Positions 1 to 6,925 are shown, numbered from the stretch's first letter. The stretch is 64,000 nucleotides of DNA from Rubrivivax benzoatilyticus JA2 = ATCC BAA-35 (GCF_000190375.1 NZ_AEWG01000074.1:62001-126000); one strand, 5' to 3'. The notes: a model not told the origin generated them from the letters alone. Translations and numbers: made by a program.

Positions 1-1247
1 TCGATCGCGCCGGCGCCCAGCACCTCGGCACCGTCCAGGCCCTGCACCCGTGCCTGCAGCCGCCAGGCGTGTTCGCTGGCGTTGGTCAGGCGCACGCGGT
101 AGACGTTCTCGACCCAGCCCGGCTCGGCTTCGCGCGCCATCACGCCGCGGTCGCGCATCAGGTCCACGCGCAGCGGCGAGCGCATCACCAGCCCGGCGGC
201 CAGCGCGCTGCCGACGCCCAGCAGCAGCGCGCCGTAGACCGGCACGCGCCAGCGCCGCGCCGGCGCCGGCTGGCCGTCGAAGCGGCGCTGGCTGTCGAAA
301 CGGATCAGCCCGCGCGCGTCGCCCAGCTTGTCCATCACCGCGTCGCAGGCGTCGACGCAGACGCCGCAGCTGATGCACTCGCTCTGCAGCCCGGCGCGGA
401 TGTCGATGCCGGCCGGGCAGACCTGCACGCACAGCGTGCAGTCGACGCAGGCGCCCTGGCCGCGTGCGGCGGCGTTCTCGCCGCGGGCGCGGTGGCCACG
501 CGGTTCGCCGCGCTGTCGGTCGTAGCCGACGACGTGCGAGTCGGGGTCGAGCATCGAGCCCTGGAAACGCGCGTACGGGCACATGTGGCGGCAGACCTGC
601 TCACGCAGCAGCCCGGCGTTCAGGTAGGTGAAGCCGCCGTAGACCAGGGCCCAGAAGGCGTACCAGCCGGCGGTGCCGGCCAGCAGCGCCGGCAGCAGCT
701 CGCGCATCGGCGTGAACCAGGCGACGAAGCTGATGCCGGTCCACAGCGACAGCGCCGTCCAGGCCAGATGCTTGCCGCCGCGGCCCGCCAGCTTGGTGGC
801 ACCCCAGGGCGCCGCGTCCAGGCGCTGGCGCGCCGCACGGTCGCCTTCGAAGCGTGCCTCCAGCCAGATGAACATCTCGGTGTAGACCGTCTGCGGGCAG
901 GCGAAGCCGCACCACAGCCGTCCGGCCAGCGCGGTGACGAAGAACAGCAGCAGCGCGCAGAACACCAGCAGCCCGCTGAGGAACACCATGTCCTGCGGCA
1001 CCAGCACCAGGTCGAAGAGGTAGAAGCGCTGCGTCTCCAGGCTGAACAGCACCGCCGGCCGGCCGTTCCACGGCAGCCAGGGCAGGCCGTAGAACACCGC
1101 CTGCGTCAACCAGACCAGCGCCCAGCGCCAGCGTGTGTAGCGGCCGGAGGTCGAACGCGGGTGGATCTTCAGCCGCGGCGTCAGCAGCGGCGTGTGGCCG
1201 TCGGCGGCCACGGGCTTCAAGGGGATCACGCGGGCGGGTGTGCTCAT
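1..1247 (-). CDS. ccoG: Cytochrome c oxidase accessory protein CcoG (FixG/RdxA type), C-terminus cut by window edge
   Basis: Membrane iron-sulfur protein needed for cbb3-type cytochrome oxidase maturation, probably in copper handling for the CcoN subunit. About 415 residues are visible from an ATG (MSTPARVIPLKP) at 1247. Several hydrophobic segments lie between residues about 44 and 215. A two-cluster ferredoxin motif follows near residue 270: CVDCTLCVQVCP and then CISCGVCVDAC. The gene continues past base 1. It diverges from the MocR regulator at 1406 with a 158-bp shared upstream region. The usual ccoNOPQ neighbours would lie outside the window. The identification is firm from the Cys motifs and topology. 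Confidence 0.93.
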   Translation of the reverse strand, partial: MSTPARVIPLKPVAADGHTPLLTPRLKIHPRSTSGRYTRWRWALVWLTQAVFYGLPWLPWNGRPAVLFSLETQRFYLFDLVLVPQDMVFLSGLLVFCALLLFFVTALAGRLWCGFACPQTVYTEMFIWLEARFEGDRAARQRLDAAPWGATKLAGRGGKHLAWTALSLWTGISFVAWFTPMRELLPALLAGTAGWYAFWALVYGGFTYLNAGLLREQVCRHMCPYARFQGSMLDPDSHVVGYDRQRGEPRGHRARGENAAARGQGACVDCTLCVQVCPAGIDIRAGLQSECISCGVCVDACDAVMDKLGDARGLIRFDSQRRFDGQPAPARRWRVPVYGALLLGVGSALAAGLVMRSPLRVDLMRDRGVMAREAEPGWVENVYRVRLTNASEHAWRLQARVQGLDGAEVLGAGAI

Positions 1248-1288
1248 GGCGTCTTGCGGGAAGTCAAGCGCACTGTGCCGCGTCGAAA

Positions 1289-1406
1289 CTGATCCGATAA
1301 GACTCAGAAGCCAGACAAAAAACCGGATCAGATAGCCCGCCCGAGGGCATCGCACCGGGCCGCTGCCAGCGGCGCTACAGTGGCTCGCCAACCGGGACCG
1401 GATCAG
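1289..1406. promoter_or_regulatory. Three copies of the octamer CGGATCAG in the ccoG/MocR intergenic region
   Basis: CGGATCAG occurs at 1324-1331 and 1399-1406, and inverted (CTGATCCG) at 1289-1296. The third copy overlaps the GTG start of the MocR gene. MocR/GntR-type regulators often bind repeated sites in their own divergent promoter, so this is a candidate autoregulatory operator set. The repeats are seen; the role is inferred. Confidence 0.4.
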
Positions 1407-2830
1407 TGAAGCGCTACGAACGTTATGCCGAGGAAATCGCCGAACTGATCCGCAGCGGCACGCTGCGGCCGGGCGAGCGCCTGCCTTCGGTGCGCCAGGC
1501 CAGCGCCAGCCGGCGCATCAGCCCGGCGACGGTCTTCGAGGCCTATTACCGGCTCGAGGCGCGTGGCCTGATCCAGGCCCGGCCGCGTTCGGGCTACTAC
1601 GTCGCCGAGCCGGTGGCCGCACGCGCCGCCGAGCCGGCGACGGCCTCGCCGAGCCCGCGCACCACCGAAGTCGAGATCAGCGAACTGGTCTTCGACGTGC
1701 TCGGCTCGACACGCCGGCCCGACGTCGTGCCGCTGGGCTCGGCCTTCCCGAGCCCGGCGCTGTTCCCGCTGGACGCGCTGGCGCGCACGCTGACGCCGGC
1801 GATGCGCCGCCTGGACGCCGGCCGCATCGTCGAGGAGCTGACCACCGGCAGCGAGGCGCTGCGCCGCCAGATCGGCCTGCGTTACGTCGTCGCCGGCACC
1901 GCGGTCGATGCACGCGAGTTGGTCGTCACCGACGGCGCGATGGAGGCGCTGAACCTGTGCCTGCAGGCCGTCACGCGGCCCGGCGACCTGGTCGCCGTCG
2001 AGTCGCCGACCTTCTACGCCGCGCTGCAGGCGCTGGAGCGGCTGCAGTTGCGCGCCGTCGAGGTCGCCACGCACCCGCGCCACGGCATCGAGGTCGACTC
2101 GCTGGCCGAGGTGCTGCAGCGCCACCCGGTGAAGGCCTGCTGGTTCATGCCCAGCTTCCAGAACCCGCTGGGCAGCCTGATGCCCGAGGCGAACAAACGC
2201 GCGCTGGTCGAGCTGCTGGCGCGCCAGGGCGTGCCGCTGATCGAGGACGACGTCTACGGCGAGCTGCACTTCGGTGCCCGCCGCCCGCCGCCGGCCAAGG
2301 CTTTCGACCGCGACGGGCTGGTGATGCACTGCAGCTCGTTCTCCAAGTGCCTGGCGCCGGGTTACCGCGTCGGATGGACCGCGGCGGGGCGCTACGCCCA
2401 GGCGGTGCAGCGACTGAAGCTGATGACGACGCTGACCACCGCGATGCCCTCGCAGGAGGCGCTGGCCGCCTACCTGCAGCACGGCGGCTACGACCGCCAC
2501 CTGCGCCAGCTTCGCCAGGCGCTGGCCGACAGCCAGGCGCGCATGCTGGCCGCGCTGGTGCGCCACTTCCCGGCCGGCACGCGCGTCACGCGGCCAGAGG
2601 GCGGCTACTTCCTCTGGGTCGAGCTGCCCGAAGGCGTCGACACGCTGCTGCTGCAGCGCCAGGCCGCGGCGCACGACATCGGCCTGGCGCCGGGGCCGCT
2701 GTTCTCGGCCGACCGGCGTTTCGCGCGCTGTCTGCGGCTGAACTACGGCCACCCGGCCGATGCGCGCATCGAGCCGGCGCTGCGCACGCTGGGGCAGCTG
2801 GCGCGGGCCCAGCTCGGCGGTGGGCACTGA
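1406..2830 (+). CDS. MocR-type regulator: GntR winged helix fused to PLP aminotransferase-like domain
   Basis: The protein has 474 residues. Residues about 1-70 form a GntR-type winged helix (LRPGERLPSVRQASASRRIS, then PATVFEAYYRLEARGLI). Residues about 110-465 form a fold-type I aminotransferase-like domain. That domain has MPSFQNPLG, IEDDVYGEL and the PLP-lysine region SSFSKCLAPGYRVGW. The length fits the MocR/PdxR family, which uses PLP or its adducts as an effector. The start is a GTG placed by the beginning of the HTH domain. It diverges from ccoG. The regulated pathway cannot be read from the sequence; neighbours give no PLP-biosynthesis link. Confidence 0.9.
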   Translation: MKRYERYAEEIAELIRSGTLRPGERLPSVRQASASRRISPATVFEAYYRLEARGLIQARPRSGYYVAEPVAARAAEPATASPSPRTTEVEISELVFDVLGSTRRPDVVPLGSAFPSPALFPLDALARTLTPAMRRLDAGRIVEELTTGSEALRRQIGLRYVVAGTAVDARELVVTDGAMEALNLCLQAVTRPGDLVAVESPTFYAALQALERLQLRAVEVATHPRHGIEVDSLAEVLQRHPVKACWFMPSFQNPLGSLMPEANKRALVELLARQGVPLIEDDVYGELHFGARRPPPAKAFDRDGLVMHCSSFSKCLAPGYRVGWTAAGRYAQAVQRLKLMTTLTTAMPSQEALAAYLQHGGYDRHLRQLRQALADSQARMLAALVRHFPAGTRVTRPEGGYFLWVELPEGVDTLLLQRQAAAHDIGLAPGPLFSADRRFARCLRLNYGHPADARIEPALRTLGQLARAQLGGGH

Positions 2831-2932
2831 AGGCGGCCGCCGCATCCCTAGCTGGCCTGCGGGCAGGCCGGGGTTCGCGGCGTAGGCTGCCGGAGCCGGC
2901 GCCTCCCCGCGTGCCGGCCCCGAGGAGGGCCC

Positions 2933-3691
2933 ATGTCACGAGATCCCGTCCAGTACGTGCGCGCACTCGCGCTGCCCGAGATCGAACGCCGCGTCACGCG
3001 CAGCGGCGCCAGCGTGCCGGAGTTCGGCAGCGGCCAGGAGGTGGTGGCCGTGGGCGCCCAGCTCGCCGAGTTCCGGCCGGTCGTCAAGCCGGCGCAGCGC
3101 TCGGCGGTGGCCGACTGCCTGCTGTTGGCGCAGCTGGCCGCCAACAAGGCTTCCAACGGCAACCCCGACGTGATGGCCTGGTACACGAAGTACGTCGAGG
3201 TGCTGCAGAACGTCGGCTGGACGACACGGTCGATGGAGTTCCACGACACCGCCGTCGGCGACGACAACGCCGGCGTGCACCAGGCGATCCTGCCGGTGCT
3301 GACCGCCGCGCTCGGCGGCGCCGCGGTTGCCGCGACCTCGCTCGTCGTCTCGGTGCTCAAGGGCCTGAAGGAGATGGACGCCGGCAGCCCGTGGATCACG
3401 ATCTTCGACCGCAGCAGCATGCACGTCGGCGGCGCCAAGTTCCAGCTCGGCTCGGTCGACGCCGACGAGGCGGCCGGGACCGTCAACGTGCGGCTGGCGG
3501 CCCTGGCGATCGAGGCGCGCCGCCAGATCACCCAGGTGCTGTTCTTCAAGCTCGCGTCGGAGCACGCGAGGCTGCGCGCGGCGCAGGCGCACTTCGACAT
3601 CGGGTTCGAGCGCCTGCTCGCGGTGCAGCCGGCGGTCGCGGCGCGGGTGCAGCCCTTCCTGCTGGACAACATCGGCAAGGTCGAACTCTGA
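2933..3691 (+). CDS. Hypothetical protein, 252 aa, unrecognised family
   Basis: I do not recognise this protein. The ATG at 2933 is preceded by a good Shine-Dalgarno (GAGGAG, about 2920). There is no signal peptide. A short hydrophobic stretch rich in Ala, Gly and Val (residues about 122-142, ILPVLTAALGGAAVAATSLV) could insert in or associate with a membrane. Otherwise the composition is that of a soluble mixed alpha/beta protein. It stands alone: about 100 bp separates it from the MocR gene, and the SOS box follows it by 100 bp. A pore-forming or toxin-like role could be imagined from the hydrophobic segment, but nothing else supports one. Confidence 0.7.
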   Translation: MSRDPVQYVRALALPEIERRVTRSGASVPEFGSGQEVVAVGAQLAEFRPVVKPAQRSAVADCLLLAQLAANKASNGNPDVMAWYTKYVEVLQNVGWTTRSMEFHDTAVGDDNAGVHQAILPVLTAALGGAAVAATSLVVSVLKGLKEMDAGSPWITIFDRSSMHVGGAKFQLGSVDADEAAGTVNVRLAALAIEARRQITQVLFFKLASEHARLRAAQAHFDIGFERLLAVQPAVAARVQPFLLDNIGKVEL

Positions 3692-3791
3692 GCCCGGCCG
3701 GCCCGACGCGACACCGCTTCGCGGGTGTCGCGGCGGGCAAGGGCGCCCGGGGTCCGACGCGGCGCCGCCACGCCGGGCTTGCGCAGCGATA

Positions 3792-3807
3792 CTGTATGCC
3801 CATACAG
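3792..3807 (+). promoter_or_regulatory. LexA-type SOS box
   Basis: CTGTATGCCCATACAG has the CTG-N10-CAG form of the proteobacterial LexA site, and its outer seven bases are perfectly symmetric (CTGTATG/CATACAG). It overlaps a plausible -10 element (CATACA, 3801-3806) that lies 16 bp from TTGCGC (3779-3784). LexA binding here would block a promoter firing toward the 28-codon ORF at 3835. Confidence 0.7.
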
Positions 3808-3834
3808 TTACGTATCTTCACCGGAGCCGCCGCC

Positions 3835-3921
3835 ATGAACACCGCCGCGAAGTACCGCCAGACCTACCGTCCCGCGCCGCCGGCTCCGGCCTGGTTGCGG
3901 CGCTTCTGGCTTCTGTTCTGA
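3835..3921 (+). CDS. Small SOS-controlled peptide candidate, 28 aa
   Basis: This is a 28-codon ORF (MNTAAKYRQTYRPAPP, then APAWLRRFWLLF). The ATG follows GGAG (3823-3826) at a spacing of 8 nt. It begins 27 bp after a perfect LexA-type box with an overlapping promoter. The peptide has a basic, Pro-rich N-terminal half and a short aromatic/hydrophobic end (WLRRFWLLF) that could interact with the inner membrane. SOS-induced membrane peptides of about this size, such as TisB and SidA, are known in other bacteria, but no sequence similarity is claimed. The diguanylate cyclase frame begins 14 bp downstream at the earliest, and no terminator is visible between them. Confidence 0.55.
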   Translation: MNTAAKYRQTYRPAPPAPAWLRRFWLLF

Positions 3922-4055
3922 GCCGCTCGCCGTGCGTGGCAGACGCTGCGCGCACGGCGGCTCCCGTCGCCGGGGCGCGGGCTTGCATGACATCTGTCGC
4001 CCCGGCTGCGTCATCGCAGCTTCATCTATCGGTCGTACAGCCGATAACAAGGCGA

Positions 4056-5183
4056 ATGGCGCGCCGTCAAGTCTCCTGGAGTGCGCTCGTGCTCGGCACG
4101 AGCCACGGCCGCCGCACGCGCGTCTCCCAGTCGCTGCTGGCGATGCCGCCGCTGCTGCTGATCCACGCGCTGCTCGTGCTCGCGTGGCGCCAGGGTGTGC
4201 TGCCGGGCGCGACGGTCGCGTGGTACGTCGCCGTCACGCTCGTCGGCTGCGTGGCCTTCTACGCCGCGGTGCGCAGCGGCCTGGGGGAGCGGGCCCGCGT
4301 CGAGCCGTCGCTGAGCGCGCCGCAGATGGTGTTCGCGATGCTCTGCACCGCCAGCGCTTACGCCTTGTGCGGGCCCTACCGGTCAGCGCTGCTGTGCCTG
4401 ATGCCGCTGATCCTGTGTTTCGGCATCTTCGCGCTGGAGTCGCGTGCGTCGCGTGCGCTGGCCAACTTCGGCATCGTGCTGATGGGCGGCGTGATGGCCG
4501 CCCTGGCGGCCGAGTCGCCGCAGTCGCATCCGGCACTGGTGGAGGCCGCGAGCTGGGCCTTCCTCGCCACGTCGATGACGATGATGCAGGTTCTGTCCGA
4601 CCGTCTGAGCCGCTTGCGCTCGCGGCTGACGCGCCAGAAGAACGAGCTGAGCCAGGCGCTGGAGCGCATCCGGCTGCTGGCCACGCGCGACACCTTGACC
4701 GGCCTACTGAACCGGCGCGCCGCGATGGACGAGCTTCGGCGAGCGGCAGGGCAGGCGGCCCGACACGAACGCCCGCTGGTCGTTGCGCTGGTCGACCTGG
4801 ACCGCTTCAAACAGATCAACGACGGCCATGGCCACCAGACCGGCGACCGCGTGCTCCAGGCCTTCGCCGACGTCGCCCAGCGAGAACTGCGCGCCGAGGA
4901 CTGCGTCTCGCGCTGGGGAGGCGAGGAGTTCCTCTTCATCCTGCCCGACACCTCCGAGGACGAGGCCTGTGCCTGCCTGGAGCGCGTGCTGGCGGTGTGC
5001 GCCGAGATCATCGTCGACGGCCTGCCGACGAACTGGCGGATCGGCTTCTCCGCCGGCGTCGCGCGCTGCCTGGGGCCTGCCGACCTGGAGCCCGCCATCG
5101 AACGTGCCGACCGGGCGATGTACCGCGCCAAGCTGGCCGGCCGCGGACGCATCCATCGCGCGCAGCCTCCCGAGACGCGCTGA
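4056..5183 (+). CDS. Membrane diguanylate cyclase with GGEEF domain
   Basis: Makes c-di-GMP from GTP. From the ATG at 4056 the protein has 375 residues. Five to six hydrophobic segments (residues about 28-185) form a membrane sensory region, followed by a short coiled-coil linker (LSRLRSRLTRQKNELSQALE). The GGDEF domain starts at RDTLTGLLNRR and carries the active-site GGEEF. An RxxD inhibitory site (RAED) lies five residues before it, so product inhibition is expected. The frame is open back to a GTG at 3936, which would add 40 residues without a clear domain. That longer form would start only 14 bp after the SOS-box peptide gene. Confidence 0.88.
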   Translation: MARRQVSWSALVLGTSHGRRTRVSQSLLAMPPLLLIHALLVLAWRQGVLPGATVAWYVAVTLVGCVAFYAAVRSGLGERARVEPSLSAPQMVFAMLCTASAYALCGPYRSALLCLMPLILCFGIFALESRASRALANFGIVLMGGVMAALAAESPQSHPALVEAASWAFLATSMTMMQVLSDRLSRLRSRLTRQKNELSQALERIRLLATRDTLTGLLNRRAAMDELRRAAGQAARHERPLVVALVDLDRFKQINDGHGHQTGDRVLQAFADVAQRELRAEDCVSRWGGEEFLFILPDTSEDEACACLERVLAVCAEIIVDGLPTNWRIGFSAGVARCLGPADLEPAIERADRAMYRAKLAGRGRIHRAQPPETR

Positions 5184-5263
5184 GCGGCGTTGCGGCTTGC
5201 AGGTGCCGCCATCGTGTGGGCGGTGCGGAAAGCTGAAGACGCCAGGCTGCTGTGCGACCGCCT

Positions 5264-5291
5264 ATTTGACATAATATACATTGTCGCTGTT
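5264..5291 (+). other. Xer/dif-like recombination site, left boundary of inserted module
   Basis: The sequence reads ATTTGACATAA - TATACA - TTGTCGCTGTT. The first 11-bp arm differs from the E. coli dif XerD arm (complement orientation ATTTAACATAA) at one base. The six-base centre TATACA is identical to dif in that orientation. The XerC-side arm is divergent. The last 18 bp recur at 6796-6813 with a single mismatch. I read it as a hybrid attachment site. Confidence 0.55.
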
Positions 5292-5317
5292 CTCAGGATG
5301 AGAAAGCCTGACGCGAC

Positions 5318-6925
5318 ATGACGTTGCAACTGTTCAGCATCGAGCATGCCCCGCGTGCGCTCCCACTTTGGGAAACCGTGCTGGACGACCTCGGCCGGCC
5401 GCCGCCCGCGCGCGTCGGGCGCGCGCTGGGCGTCGGCACGTCCACGGTCTACCGCTGGAACGCCAGCGGCAACGCGCCACGCATGGCGGTGCTGGCGCTG
5501 TTCTGGCTGACCCGCTGGGGCCGCTCCGCCATCGACGCCCAGGCGACGAACGACGCCATCACCGCCGTTCAACTGGCCCGGGCTCTCGCCGAGGAACGCC
5601 AGCAGCTACGCGCCCAGGTGGCCGACCTCGAGGACCTCAATAGGGCACTTCGGCTGGAGCTATCGACTCGGCCGGCGCTCCGTGACAGTGGCGCCACTGA
5701 TCCCCGCTCCCGCATAGGCACTTCGCCCGAGGACCACCGGGAGGCACCCGACGCAGCAACGCGAGAGCCTCTGGCGTGGCCTCCGGTCGACGTGGCGCTG
5801 GCTTGGCCCGCTCTGCCGGCGCTGGCTTCACAAGCTCCGGCCGAGGCGCCGAGTCAGCCCCCGCGACCTGGCGCCGACTGTTCAGGTAGTCGCGAAGCGC
5901 CACCGCCAGGAGCGCACTCACCGAAATCCCGAGCGTGTCAGCGTACGCCTGCGCCTCGTTTCGCAGCGCGTCAGGCAGTCGAAGTGTCATCGCCATGCGG
6001 TGGCCCCAAGGTAGCAGAGTGCCACCATTCTGACGCCGTTTCCCGGTTGTTGGTACTAGGACAAGCCCACCGACCCCCGGCCAACCGATCCGCCGACGCG
6101 CCGGCTTCGCCGTGCGCGGCCGCGCAGCCTGTCTCGCGTCGTCCGCTTCGGCCCGGTCCCGGGCCGGGCGACGCTCCGCGCGCCTCGGCCGGTCCCTTGG
6201 TTCTCGCAGCCGCCAGCGATCCAGTGCGCGCGGGCGCCGTGGGCGGCGCGGCCACGTCGGCTCACGCGGCCAGCAGCGGCGCCAGCTCCACCGACCTCGG
6301 GCTTGAGCTGGCCCGACGGCGCTTCGCGCCTGTCTCGGCTTCGGGGCCTAAACGGCCCCTTACCTGGGGGCTCGATAGCCCCCAGACCCCGGCGCCTAGG
6401 GCGCCAGGTTCCGCAACCCCCGCCAACGCGCAAGGAGGCTCCATGCCCAACACCTGCCCCACCCCGTACCACTGGCTCAGCACCGATGAAGTCGTGCAAC
6501 TGGCCCTGACCGCCTACCACGCGGCGTGCCGCAACTACGACCAGTGGGCCGCCAAGCACCCCGAGGACGCCGCAGACGACGCAGCGAGCGGCGACATGGG
6601 CAACCGCGAGCTGGCGGCCAGTGTCGGCGAAATTTTCACCTACCAGCTCGAACACCTGGGCCACACCAAAGGCGTGCCGGGGTTCGACGGCGGCTGCACG
6701 GAATGGATGCGGCGCAACCCGGAGTATTGGGGCCTGGCCAGCGAGTATGTGGACAACTCTCCGAGAAACTCGGCCGAGAAACTCGCTCAGCCTGATATAC
6801 ATTGTCGTTGTTTTGGCCCCATCGCTGCTGTCGGATTTCGTTACATCTTCTCCCTGAGAACATCGTCACCCTCGCTAAGTGCCTGTGCCGACACGCCGTT
6901 TCTTCGAGGGCTCGGCTTTTGCTAG
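5318..6925 (+). CDS. HTH-like module protein; only the first ~120 codons look genuine, frame stays open to 6925
   Basis: The ATG at 5318 lies just inside the left Xer-like site. Residues 1-120 look like a real protein. A predicted helix-turn-helix (RVGRALGVGTSTVYRWNASG) is followed by a helical region and a coiled coil (ARALAEERQQLRAQVADLED). Beyond about residue 125 the composition becomes Pro/Ala/Arg-rich and lies antisense to the convincing RHH/SEC-C gene at 5637-5996. The original stop may have been lost, or the true product is unclear. The frame is the same as the gene that starts at 6443. Function unknown; DNA binding is inferred from the HTH. Confidence 0.5.
   Translation: MTLQLFSIEHAPRALPLWETVLDDLGRPPPARVGRALGVGTSTVYRWNASGNAPRMAVLALFWLTRWGRSAIDAQATNDAITAVQLARALAEERQQLRAQVADLEDLNRALRLELSTRPALRDSGATDPRSRIGTSPEDHREAPDAATREPLAWPPVDVALAWPALPALASQAPAEAPSQPPRPGADCSGSREAPPPGAHSPKSRACQRTPAPRFAARQAVEVSSPCGGPKVAECHHSDAVSRLLVLGQAHRPPANRSADAPASPCAAAQPVSRRPLRPGPGPGDAPRASAGPLVLAAASDPVRAGAVGGAATSAHAASSGASSTDLGLELARRRFAPVSASGPKRPLTWGLDSPQTPAPRAPGSATPANAQGGSMPNTCPTPYHWLSTDEVVQLALTAYHAACRNYDQWAAKHPEDAADDAASGDMGNRELAASVGEIFTYQLEHLGHTKGVPGFDGGCTEWMRRNPEYWGLASEYVDNSPRNSAEKLAQPDIHCRCFGPIAAVGFRYIFSLRTSSPSLSACADTPFLRGLGFC
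5637..5996 (-). CDS. Ribbon-helix-helix protein with C-terminal SEC-C zinc motif
   Basis: The protein has 119 residues. Residues about 1-42 (AMTLRLPDALRNEAQAYADT, then LGISVSALLAVALRDYL) fit an Arc/CopG-type ribbon-helix-helix, the fold of many antitoxins and small repressors. After a Pro/Ala-rich linker, residues about 92-108 carry a SEC-C metal-binding motif (KCLCGSGDQWRHCHG: Cys-x-Cys-x-Ser-Gly, then Cys-His). A second ATG two codons in (5990) is possible. It lies on the opposite strand to the other module genes. A toxin partner is not evident, so an orphan antitoxin or a module repressor is the best guess. Confidence 0.7.
   Translation of the reverse strand: MAMTLRLPDALRNEAQAYADTLGISVSALLAVALRDYLNSRRQVAGADSAPRPELVKPAPAERAKPAPRRPEATPEALALLRRVPPGGPRAKCLCGSGDQWRHCHGAPAESIAPAEVPY
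6343..6405. repeat. Array of three perfect hairpins upstream of the 6443 gene
   Basis: There are three consecutive inverted repeats within 63 bp. GGGGCC/GGCCCC lies at 6343-6359 with a 5-nt loop. TGGGGGCT/AGCCCCCA lies at 6365-6384 with a 4-nt loop. GGCGCC/GGCGCC lies at 6391-6405 with a 3-nt loop. They sit 26 bp before a strong Shine-Dalgarno. No T-run follows, so simple termination is unlikely. In a mobile module, such foldable DNA could be a single-strand origin, a packaging signal or a folded recombination substrate. Confidence 0.6.
6443..6925 (+). CDS. Unrecognised module protein, 3' end altered by the right junction
   Basis: The ATG follows a strong AAGGAGG Shine-Dalgarno (about 6431-6437). 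The first ~118 residues (MPNTCPTPYHWLSTDEVVQL, later GEIFTYQLEHLGHTKGVPGF) look like a compact soluble helical protein. I recognise no family. The frame crosses the right Xer-like site at 6796-6813 and continues into flanking DNA to a stop at 6925, giving 160 codons in all. In a circularised module it would instead read SQDEKA and stop at 5309-5311, six bases before the 5318 start. The integrated C-terminus is therefore probably not the native one. Confidence 0.6.
   Translation: MPNTCPTPYHWLSTDEVVQLALTAYHAACRNYDQWAAKHPEDAADDAASGDMGNRELAASVGEIFTYQLEHLGHTKGVPGFDGGCTEWMRRNPEYWGLASEYVDNSPRNSAEKLAQPDIHCRCFGPIAAVGFRYIFSLRTSSPSLSACADTPFLRGLGFC
6786..6813 (+). other. Xer/dif-like recombination site, right boundary of inserted module
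   Basis: The site carries TATACA (6797-6802) and TTGTCGTTGTT (6803-6813), matching the left site except for one C-to-T change. The preceding 11 bases (GCTCAGCCTGA) are coding sequence of the 6443 gene and poorly resemble a XerD arm. Element-borne attachment sites in Xer-using phages are often degenerate on one side, which fits. Confidence 0.5.

Larger units (their letters stand above)
5264..6813 (+). mobile_element. Putative Xer-dependent integrated module (IMEX/dif-module type), about 1.5 kb
   Basis: This segment is bounded by two directly repeated dif-core-like sequences (5274-5291 and 6796-6813, 17 of 18 identical). It encodes no recombinase, as expected if host XerC/XerD do the work. It holds an HTH-like ORF, an antisense RHH/SEC-C gene, three tandem hairpins and an unrecognised gene. 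Joining the two ends in silico gives the last gene a stop codon 6 bp before the first gene, which suits a circular form. There is no filamentous-phage coat, Zot or replication gene, so it would be a satellite, a remnant or a dif module. Boundaries and mechanism are inferred. Confidence 0.5.

Noticed and set aside
5264-6813. The module as a complete filamentous prophage
   Set aside because: No coat, Zot/pI, replication-initiator or ssDNA-binding gene is present, and 1.5 kb is too short.
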